Origin: Aegilops tauschii subsp. strangulata
Lineage: Eukaryota; Streptophyta; Magnoliopsida; Poales; Poaceae
Assembly: GCF_002575655.3 (NCBI RefSeq)
Contig: NC_053037.3
Span: 252,435,135 to 252,499,134 of the forward strand
Direction of reading: 5' to 3'
Length of the DNA: 64,000 nt
The notes under the pieces: model-generated
The model's input: only the letters and a program-made list of their open reading frames with translations
The model's database searches: none
Told to the model about the DNA's origin: nothing
Shown here: positions 57,301-64,000 of the stretch, piece by piece
How positions within the stretch are numbered: position 1 is the first letter of the stretch
Layout of the letters: each line of letters starts with the position of its first letter
Translations under genes and position numbers: made by a program

Positions 57301-57730
57301 CACTCATATGGTTGGTGGAGTCACTCAAATGGCGCTCAACCTCACATAAGATGTGTGGCATGCTCTCATGTGTGGGGCTAGTGGTGGTCACACTCATCCT
57401 CTCATAGGAAATGCTCTCAGTGTCACGTATGGTGGAGTCACTCATATCACTCATGGTGGGGTGGCTCTCCTCACATGGGAATTGGGGCACATATGTGGGT
57501 GTCGGAGAGATGTTGGTGCAAATGTCTCCATGCTCAATCATGTCGCAATCACAGCCATGGATGAAGGCCGAAGATGTCACGTCATCACTCTCCTCCAAGA
57601 CCAAAGATAAGGTCTCATTTGTGGTCTCGTAGCGTGACTCGGAGTATGAGTCCTTTATGGGCGCCGTCTTCATGTTGTTGAAGAGGTTCGTGCTTGTCGG
57701 CGTGGTCGAAGGGGATGGCCCTTGCTCGAC
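54314..57730 (-). CDS. Beta giant ORF of unknown function (5' end lost)
   Basis: Uninterrupted frame of about 1,138 codons, open where E interrupts it (57730) and ending about 60 bp inside the LTR, so it also reads through the purine tract (DLSQGRGDD). It is very rich in His, Met, Cys, Ile, Ser and Asp, for example HASHNCLHHMHSMNNNALHI and HHYDTPMCICMLGGDPCCY. I see no CCHC knuckle, D-T/S-G, YxDD or D-D35-E. The N-terminal third is acidic and Ser/Thr-rich; the middle has hydrophobic stretches that could be membrane helices but are short and mixed. Absence of stops over 3.4 kb, next to pol genes full of stops, argues that it is translated, though biased composition (many CAT and ATG codons) may reduce chance stops. 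Could it be a structural Gag-like protein? Not provable here. Confidence 0.6.
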   Translation of the reverse strand, partial: VEQGPSPSTTPTSTNLFNNMKTAPIKDSYSESRYETTNETLSLVLEESDDVTSSAFIHGCDCDMIEHGDICTNISPTPTYVPQFPCEESHPTMSDMSDSTIRDTESISYERMSVTTTSPTHESMPHILCEVERHLSDSTNHMSESIIPGVSEPQHLVSEVVDTAREATMISNDLTSTPSVFSSLVLGLLHDDMPILDEAIAPMGKPMAMVDDDEPPTWYHQVATSPTTHELRSKGNIGDSASLVPLVDYLTNDCLHDVDPPIPMLHASATSSCHDLPIYDEYDDENVEFPSCDAMLHRISCENSIGHIMFDNPLNLSYAMSEISHIASFQSQHSNYACPIKINPICTYGIDDEMMVIGFCFSCDDIAKLPLHDLRNSSTMPCHDHIAPNMHCFGYCQYSPWDVSTNAHEETPIVSSYILGDLDAFHTLHASHNCLHHMHSMNNNALHISHDALHHLSLHYAIHNNKPIMMDDMFLYHASHLFEHWIFGANRHKHVCIMMDDVYIYHAHTIFPLSLFCVGTYEHSSTSQSHELTKRALESKDDLGSRGLSFPPFPSRNDFTHSFYLALTRLWAIYHLLRYAHFPVFTLHAMPLSMILPCNCDPCLLLPMIHHYDTPMCICMLGGDPCCYCHVYHVPHAIDAILLISCLYACEMSCALYMPTICTHDMLAMIPSSTLHLRTTSLLDLITMITCLVASPMFHYSLSWVDDIYAHASHMIYLVYCRLPPIVASMLNDLGDLDTSLVMHAWLIEPIVFGCSCIICLHSMSHLVLSYDKNDENTCWVSYHSNDRFCIYANLICFSECLSCSFILKDSKGGTITRHIGYVKTYMMCNSNIFGNIHEVNSFPLSHPQIRILDGSFFHCCFLLVVYMIHLADGGPTLEMDPTDLQVEECSDLVDAPPDQHYYHDIELWYNTTNDKFASYAWIDSHYDCLVASCISMSSMIYELVHFLSKFVVIFLDGISIHHDHIAYHQLHDNIIILSIHCHIHAIDKPSHYDIILHRGCIDHIHNTFVCTMNAFAPMNALHLIPIHLAKLHVLCHEQSCLTDSFLHDGHFVCANHCISKCRLCLLFLHVYHSGDTLEYLDCAMSSTSSNYKSVHDNRFHGDEVFDPRSDLSQGRGDDAEHPTIIPMYTRAYAIGPK

Positions 57731-58647
57731 TGATGATGACATCAATACCATTGTTACACCCACAGCCCCTACTGTTACATATAATGGACCAATTACTAGA
57801 GCTCGCGCACGCCAATTAAATTACCAGGTACTTTCGTTTCTTTGTAATGATTCTAATGTTCATGAGAATATGATGCTGCCTAAATTGGATACATTTGTTT
57901 TGCTTACAAATGAAGGGCCTAGCTTTGAGAAGGATGAACATTGGAGCAAGAACAAGCATGAAGATGATGGCATGCGCATGGGGAACAAGAACGGAGTTAC
58001 AAGTGATGATTTCAGGACGTTGAAGCCACCATAATGCATGCATGAAGCCTTGGACGAAATATACAAGATGCTACTTCATAACTTTCGTCCAGAGGCTATT
58101 CTAGGTGCTGCGTCACCTTATTATTGGGCCAGGCCCATGTAATTTCGAAATACATAAGTATATGCTGTTTTTAGAGTCCGTATGTGTGGGGAAACAAGAG
58201 ATAGGGTTGGTTTCGGACCCCTTCCCCAAGGGCCACGAAATTCCCCCCTCTTCCTCCATATATACAGCCCTTAGGGCGTCGTTTAGACTTTGGGTTTTGT
58301 TTAGATTAAAAGTTCGCCATAGCTGCAACTTCGCGTACTTCGTTTGTGTTCAACGACCAGACAAAGGCGTCACAGAACCCCACCTTGATCAATAAAGCTT
58401 TCATCTTATATTCGCAATATCCAGATTGCAATCTCAGTTTCTTGCTTGTTCTTCGTTTGCTCGCAGGAAACAGACCCTCGTGGTCAGGTTGATCGTGCTC
58501 CGGCGTGGTCAATAACCTCTCGGAGTTGGTTTAGCGATTGCTAAGGCGCGACGTCATCGCACGTTCGTAGTCGGATCGTCAAAGTCGACTTCCACCAAAG
58601 CGATATCCATCATCTCATTAAAAGACGGGACACCTTTGCCTCTATCA
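57731..58647 (+). repeat. Alpha LTR of copy E, 917 bp
   Basis: Starts TGATGATGACATC, ends TCTATCA. TATA near 58258; AATAAA near 58391. Contains the LTR-encoded end of the polyprotein frame ([10 protein letters not shown]) with the same TAA as B and C (58032-58034). Confidence 0.9.
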
Positions 58648-59755
58648 CCTACAGTCCACGGAAAAGCCAAAAAAATAGGGTTAGTTCATCATATGCGAAC
58701 CAGTCTGAGCCTTTGCAGAGTCTTTTCAGTATTTTGCTTTGTTGAATTTGCGGTTGCATCGTCGTGTCTAGTTGCTGGTCTTAGAGTCTAGTCTTTTAGA
58801 GTTTCGAGTTCTAGTCATAAGTTGTCACGCCGCCGCCGCACCATCATCATCGCCCCTGCCATCTACCACCACCGCTTATCCGCCGCCGATCCATCTCCGT
58901 ATCCATATACCACCACCAATCCGTATCCATATACCACCACCAATCCGTATCCATATACCACCACCGCTGCCATATCCTACCACCATATATCCACCACCAA
59001 TCCGAGTTACTTTCATATTAGGTTTGTTTTCGAGATCCGTCTAATTCCCGATTCGTGTTTCCTTGCCTGAGTAAAAAAAATGTCTGGAGACCCCCGGGCA
59101 GTTTTTAGGCCAAAATTTTGGCAGCCAAAAAGATTTTTTCCCTATCCTGTTTTTAGGCTTTTCTGAGTCTTTTGAGCCACGTGCCATCATAGTGATTTTT
59201 TGTCGCACTTTTTCGTCGTCGATGCCCTAATTTCCGAAAAAAGTCAAAAAAAATTCGTTCCCATCCTGTCAGTTTGACCTGGGAAGAGTTTTGAGACACT
59301 CGTCATTATAGTGATTTTTCGCAAAAAAAGAGGAGCGAAAAAAAGAGAAGCGCAAAAAAAACAGAGCGAATTCTTTTTTCCAGAATGTGCTTTTCCCTTG
59401 TTTACGTGCAGCGCCATGATTTTGTTAGTGTTCTAGGCTCGCGTCTCTAGCATGGTCTAGCCTAGGACCAGCACAGTACCGTCGTTGAGCGTTTATTCTA
59501 CTTTGCATCTCTGAATTGATTATTGCTGACCCTTTTTGCTACCATATTATAAGCCTTCCCATCTCCACATACATCTACGACGTACGTTTGACTCTCCTGG
59601 TAATCGCTCTATCCAAGCTTTGAGAGTTTTGATTACAACGGTTGCCGTTCACCACCTGCTGCTGGGTAAGAACTGGTAAGAATTGACACCCCACCACCGC
59701 CATTTTCTAGTAGTCTGTAGGATCATATTCTTGTGTGTTTCTATTGCTGCTAACC
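58648..59755 (+). other. Alpha leader of copy E (PBS missing)
   Basis: Contains a 24-bp minisatellite (58897-58965), the duplicated TTTTGAG block (about 59168 and 59289; the first copy reads TTTTGAGCCAC), A-rich runs at 59320-59375 and the conserved 3' leader. No ORF. Confidence 0.72.
58897..58965 (+). repeat. 24-bp minisatellite in the alpha E leader
   Basis: Units at 58897-58920, 58921-58944 and 58945-58965, each CCGTATCCATATACCACCAC plus a short tail. Confidence 0.88.
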
Positions 59756-60876
59756 ATGGCAGGATCACAACCCGACGAGATTGACTGGGAGGACTTGACG
59801 AACAAGGAGCTTCATGATAAGTTTCAGCAAATGATGAGTGGACAGGTGCAAGATGTGCTAAACAGATTTGAAGAGGCCATGGAGAAGATAGATGGCATGG
59901 AGAAGACGCTGGAAACAAAGCTCGATAACAAGTTTGCTGAATTGCTTTCGCGTTTTCCACCACCACCGCCGGCTGCACCTGTCGCACCTCTACAACAACA
60001 ACAGCAACGCCGCCTTCCAAATCAAGTGGGATGAGCACAACGCGTTCCCATTGACCCTGGGCAAAATTTTGGTGCCGCTGTTGATGCTTCTGTAGCTCCT
60101 GCTGCTACTGCAGAGGTGGAGGACCATTACGAGGATGAGGTTGATCAAAATCAGAACTACGTGCAACCACCAGCACCACCACCACCAGGTCGTCCTAATG
60201 CATATCATCGCAACGGTAGGGATGCCCCACCACATGAGGTACGAGATCATGACCATCTTCCTAAACTGAAATTGAATATTCCACCATTTGAGGGTAGATA
60301 TGTTCCTGATATATATCTTACTTGGGAGTTAGAAACTGAACAACGTTTTACATGTTTACAATATCCCGAGGAGAGACGTGTTCCTGCTGCTGTTTGTGCT
60401 TTCATTAGTTTTGCATGTGTTTGGTCGTTTGAACATTGTAGATTATATCCTATTCCAGCTACTTGGGCTGCTTTGGAAACTGCTATGCGTAGTCGTTGGG
60501 TTCCACCATATTATCAACGTGAATTACTTCAAAAATTGCAGCGCTTAAGACAAGGAAAAAATTCTGTAGAAGAATATTATCAAGAATTACAAACTGGCAT
60601 GATTAGATGTGGTATTGTTGAGGAGAATGAAGCTATGCTTGCACGTTTTATGGGTGGATTAAATAGAGAGATTCAGACCATTCCAGAGTATAAGGATTAT
60701 AATAATATCACTCGTTTATTCCATCTTGCTTGTAAATCTGAACGTGAAGTGCAGGATCGACAGGCATTGGCGCGGACTAACTTTTCTGCAGGTCGACCTT
60801 CATCATGGACACCGCGTGCATCCTCTACTTCCACACATTCTACTGCACCGACACCTCCATCAGCTGTTACCTCCAG
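59756..60876 (+). pseudogene. Alpha Gag of copy E, one stop, cut by copy H
   Basis: Starts MAGSQPDEIDWEDL at 59756. TGA at 60032-60034 where B and C have an Arg codon (CGG/CGA). The frame then stays open to the H insertion site at 60876, after PSAVTSS, before the zinc knuckle. Gag changes unique to E include WSFEHC for WWSEHC. The rest of the element is outside the window or deleted. Confidence 0.87.
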
Positions 60877-61154
60877 TGATGCGGAGCATCCTATGGACAT
60901 CACCATGTCAAGAGTCCGTTTGGCAAGTGACACGTGCGACATCAACTTCACATACACAAAGGTGAATCATCTCCTTTACACGTGCTCACTTGACCCCTTT
61001 GAGACTTGACACTCCACTCGTGTGCATGCATAGGTATTGTCGGAACACTACGAACGACGAGGAGGAGTGCAAGCGCCAAGGAACAACTACACCATCCGCG
61101 AGGGACGCCTGGAAGCGACGACGGAAGAAGACGGGGCTGCTGAAGCTACAGCGG

Positions 61155-61418
61155 CCGGACATCCGGGCCAAGGGCCGGACATCCGGCGCCTGTGCAGCCA
61201 CCCAACAGCTGCACCAACAGAAGGCTGAACAAGCTTCAGCGGCCGGACATCCGGCGCCAGCCCCAGATATCCGGCGCCTCGCCAAAGCCCGGACATCCGA
61301 CGCCTCTCCCGGAAATCCGGCATCGAACGACAGAACGCAGCCGAAGTTTGGCCACTTCAGCCCAGACATCCAGCGTGAGCCCCGGACATCCGGCGCCCCA
61401 CGAACGGCCGGACATCCG
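61155..61418 (+). repeat. CCGGACATCCGG motif array in U3 of copy H
   Basis: Exact or near-exact motifs at 61155, 61175, 61243, 61287, 61309 (CCGGAAATCCGG), 61382 and 61407, plus mutated ones (61265, 61371). Arms CCGGA and TCCGG are inverted around a two-base centre. Spacing is irregular, so this is not a simple tandem repeat. Confidence 0.85.
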
Positions 61419-61490
61419 GCGCCTGCCTGCGCGCAGCCACGGGCCAGAGGCCCATGTATCCCTTTCCACTTACCCCTTCGAGGCTTAGAA

Positions 61491-61498
61491 TATAAATA
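61491..61498 (+). promoter_or_regulatory. LTR TATA box of copy H
   Basis: TATAAATA follows the motif array by about 70 bp. F (about 2593-2600) and G (about 53828-53835) have TATATATA in the same relative position on the minus strand. Confidence 0.65.
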
Positions 61499-61909
61499 GA
61501 CCTCCCCCTCCTCCATTCTAGGGTTAGCAAAGTGATAGCTCATTTGATAGAGAGCTTTGCTCCTTGTACCACTCTACTCTTGAGAGAGAGAGACTACTAC
61601 TCCTTATGGAAGCCAAGACCTCCATCTAGGAGAAGATCCTGCAGGATATATCATCAAGACGCCCTCTTGGGCGGCCTCCTTCAAGACCTCCTCATGGAGA
61701 TGAACTTTACCTTGTATCTTTCCCTTTGTTGTTCATGTACCTTGTGGATCTTGTGTGTTTGATTTGTCTAGTGGATGTGTGATTGGACTTGTTCTTGAGT
61801 GTTTCCCCTTGTGATTTCTCTCCGTTCTTCCCCGTGTTCATCGTGTTCTTCGAGGGAACCCACTCCAATCGTGAAAGATCGGCCTACACCGGGTTAGCCC
61901 CGTATCATA

Positions 61910-61925
61910 TGGTATCAGAGCCACG
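61910..61925 (+). other. tRNA-iMet primer-binding site of copy H
   Basis: TGGTATCAGAGCCACG begins two bases after the LTR end. Confidence 0.87.
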
Positions 61926-62218
61926 TTGATCACGTATTTGGAGTCCCTCCCACCGTTTTCTAGCCTTCTTTTGCTTGATTTCGTCCTAAATTCGAAAATC
62001 CCCACCAAAAATAGCCCCCAATTTTTTTTGTGATTTGTTAGTTCGATGATGTTTTGTTGATTTTGATCCGTGGATTTGCTTGGTTTCAAGTGGATCTAGC
62101 TTTCCCCCATCTTTTCCCCCTTTCCATCCACAAAATCTCTCCAATTTTTCCCTTGGAATCATCCATTTCCGCCCCCAATTCAAAAATTTACGCCCCAAAC
62201 GAGATCTAGAATCGTCGG

Positions 62219-62370
62219 GTCGGACATCCGGGCCTCAGGCCGGACATCCGGGCCATCTGGCCGGACATCCGGGCCCCAAGCCGGACATCCGGCTCCTGGA
62301 GCACCAAATCTGCACGGCTCTGGACACTGACCCCGGAAATCCGGACCCAACCCCGGATGTCCGACCCCTG
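62219..62370 (+). repeat. CCGGACATCCGG motif cluster in the leader of copy H
   Basis: Six motifs (about 62220, 62240, 62261, 62281, 62333 and 62353), including one CCGGAAATCCGG and one in the reverse sense. The counterpart in F is 1753-1892. Confidence 0.82.
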
Positions 62371-62642
62371 TAGATTTCAGCCTCCCGTGTTTCACCGTTT
62401 TGTCCATAACTTTCACATCCGGAGTCTGATTTTCGCGTTCTTTAGCTCGTTGAGTAGCTATTGACATCCCCCATACATCTAGATAGGTTTCATCACCATT
62501 TGACTCCATATAAATTTTGGCATTTTGGCATCTTTGCCTAGGGCTTCCACCATAACTTTCGCAAAACCACCATAGCCTTCCGCAACCTAACCAATTTTGT
62601 TCCTTATAGCTTTAGTGGTTGTTTGAGTTGCGATTCGAGTCT

Positions 62643-62999
62643 CCTAAGGTGTTTCGGCTACTTAGGGACGGTTGCTTCTTCTTCAACCACCACAATAACT
62701 TCCGCATAGGCTTGCCCACCATACACTTCCGCCATCCCAACTTAACCCAATTTTGTTTGTGTTGTGAGTTGTGTCTCCTAAGGTGTTTCGGCTACTTAGG
62801 GACCGTGCTTCCAACTCCGACACCATGTATAGTCACTCTCGACTTCCGCATTGCGTCTCAAAACCCATCATTGCATTTTCGCAGTCCCATTGAGCTTCCG
62901 CAAAACCACCACCGCATTCCCGCTACCACCATTTGACTTTTGTCCTTGAGATTTTGAGTTGTGGTTTTTCCGTTTCCTAAGGTGTTTCGGCTAATTAGG
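62643..62999 (+). repeat. Three spaced hairpin repeats in the beta leader (copy H)
   Basis: Blocks at 62643-62666, 62777-62800 and 62976-62999, arms CCTAAG and CTTAGG with loop GTGTTTCGGCTA; the third has ATTAGG. The order and approximate spacing mirror copy F. Confidence 0.82.
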
Positions 63000-63940
63000 A
63001 ATGGGTTCACATCGACAACACCGCCTCTCATCATCGACACGGACGGTAACCTCGACGGCATCATTGTACATTCTCCCTTACCATTACATTGTTAACCCCT
63101 AGCCCATTTTGCGTCACTTGCCTATCGAGACTAGCCATTTGAGTATTGCCGGCAACGTTACTTGTGCACATTAGTGACCATCGATACACCTTCCATTGCA
63201 TACATACCATATCATATTGGTATCATCTTGGTATCACATCATCCATTGTGTCACAAGATTGTTTCCGCATATACACAATTGCTATCTTGGTTTGTGCATT
63301 GTGCAAAAGTGGCCATGTCAAAAAAAAAGAATAAGCTTTTAAGCAAAGAAAAGGAGTGAACAAAGAGCTTGTAAGCAATAGCCATAGCATCACAATATAT
63401 CATATGGTATCATACTTGATCATCTTGGATCATTGTGTGAGTAACACCGGGAACCATACATATATAGCATACTTGGGATAGAAATTTTATCCATTTTGCA
63501 TCTTATAGGTTGTGCACAAGTGTCGTATCCTCCAATTGAGCAATCGTGCTAGCGTCTCTCTTGAGTTGTGCAACACGAGCGTTTTCCGTGGATTCCACAT
63601 TTTGTGCTCATTCCTTGGTTGCACGACCCCATTTATCTATCCGTGTGTGTGTTTCCGAGTGCCATTCTTTGCTATTGGTCTACTTGTTTCACTTGCAAAT
63701 TTGTGAATCTCTTTCAACATTATTGACTCTTGCTAACATTTTGCATTAAATTTTTGTGCCACTATCCTCACCGAGCTACTCCATAAACTTTAGTTTGTAG
63801 GTGTGAGTGAACAAGTCCGGTACCAATTCCACCATTCTTTCATCTCACATTGAGTGAAACGGGATACATCCTCAACTTTGGGAAAAGGTAACTTGGTATT
63901 GTTGATCTCATTTCTTACTCACCTCTACTCGAGTCTTGTG

Positions 63941-64000
63941 ATGGATAGGCAAGGCATTTCACCCTCGGTCTTCAACAACAACAACGAGTTCGATGCCACG
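63941..64000 (+). CDS. Beta first ORF (gag-like), N-terminus, partial
   Basis: ATG at 63941, 20 codons MDRQGISPSVFNNNNEFDAT, open at the window edge. Same start as copy F. Confidence 0.5.
   Translation, partial: MDRQGISPSVFNNNNEFDAT

Larger units (their letters stand above)
53432..57730 (-). mobile_element. Beta-family LTR retrotransposon, copy G (3' part)
   Basis: Minus orientation: a long ORF open at its 5' end, purine tract CCCAAGGGAGGGGAGA (54393-54378) and the 3' LTR. The 5' side is cut by the insertion of alpha copy E at 57731. It is inserted into element I at 53432. It gives the 3' half of the family whose 5' half is seen in F and H. Confidence 0.85.
57731..60876 (+). mobile_element. 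Alpha-family CRM-like element, copy E (5' part)
   Basis: LTR, leader without PBS, and gag up to 60876, where beta copy H is inserted. It sits in the ORF of copy G. The LTR is followed directly by the leader interior (CCTACAGTCC, matching C at about 12399), so about 70 bp with the PBS is absent. Since the join falls exactly at the LTR's terminal CA, a second alpha element probably inserted there and then recombined LTR-to-LTR with E. Confidence 0.85.
60877..61907 (+). repeat. Beta 5' LTR of copy H, 1,031 bp
   Basis: Starts TGATGCGGAGCATCC and ends CCGTATCA. TATA box TATAAATA at 61491-61498. About ten CCGGACATCCGG-type motifs at 61155-61418, ending some 70 bp upstream of the TATA box. Confidence 0.9.
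60877..64000 (+). mobile_element. Beta-family LTR retrotransposon, copy H (5' end, runs off window)
   Basis: 5' LTR, intact PBS, 2.03 kb leader and first codons of the gag-like ORF. Inserted into E's gag, hence the youngest layer of the nest I > G > E > H. Co-linear with copy F in the opposite orientation. Confidence 0.88.

Noticed and set aside
54410..57730. G ORF as a multi-pass membrane protein or env-like gene
   Set aside because: Hydrophobic stretches are short and mixed with His/Asp; there is no signal peptide or clear transmembrane pattern, so no envelope call is justified.
61155..61418. CCGGACATCCGG repeats as a CRISPR-like array
   Set aside because: Motifs are only 12 nt, irregularly spaced, and sit inside plant retrotransposon LTRs.
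61037..61543. ORFs on both strands of the H LTR
   Set aside because: Low-complexity readings of the motif array in U3; not conserved as frames in F and G.
1..64000. tRNA or rRNA genes
   Set aside because: Only tRNA-complementary primer-binding sites were seen; no cloverleaf or rRNA sequence was recognised.

Overview
The window is plant nuclear DNA, almost certainly from a Triticeae grass (wheat, Aegilops or barley relatives). Nearly all of it is LTR retrotransposons of the Ty3/gypsy superfamily, many inserted into one another, around a single host gene. Family assignments rest on protein motifs, primer-binding sites (PBS) and LTR ends read by eye; no database search was possible.

Five element families are used as labels. 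Alpha (copies A-E) is a CRM-like chromovirus: LTR about 0.92 kb starting TGATGAGGACATC, tRNA-iMet PBS, one gag-pol frame. Beta (F, G, H) has LTRs of 0.87-1.03 kb full of a CCGGACATCCGG motif, a 2 kb leader and a very long ORF of unknown function. Gamma (I) is an Athila-type element. Delta (K) is a non-autonomous Athila-type element with a tRNA-Asp PBS. Epsilon (J1, J2) is a Tekay-like chromovirus with a 2.77 kb LTR.

Layout: 1-3073 beta copy F (minus; gag start, 2 kb leader, 5' LTR). 3156-5316 alpha pol fragment A (minus), joined head-to-head to alpha copy B (5317-11778, plus), whose polyprotein frame is intact. B's 3' LTR abuts C's truncated 5' LTR (11779), and C's 3' LTR abuts D's leader (19243). 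LTR variants show this is serial self-nesting: B went into C, and C into D (D ends 25710). 25711-29390 is a low-repeat island with one three-exon host gene (minus) for a UFD1-domain protein with C-terminal zinc fingers, carrying a MITE in intron 2. 29390-30502 is an unclassified repeat with palindromic tandem units. 30503-53431 is gamma element I (minus), carrying K (33814-40596), J1 (42086-46490) and J2 (about 48330-52953), and interrupted at its 5' side by beta copy G (53432-57730, minus). G is interrupted by alpha copy E (57731-60876, plus), and E by beta copy H (60877-64000, plus, running off the window).

No copy here looks able to move on its own from what is visible. B has proteins but no 5' LTR or PBS; C has a PBS but a broken frame; D has neither. 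F and H run off the window and cannot be judged. The only ordinary host function is the UFD1-type gene, which looks intact. The least explained material is beta: a conserved 2 kb leader with three spaced hairpins, arrays of an inverted-arm motif just upstream of the LTR TATA box, and an ORF of at least 1,138 codons with no domain I recognise.
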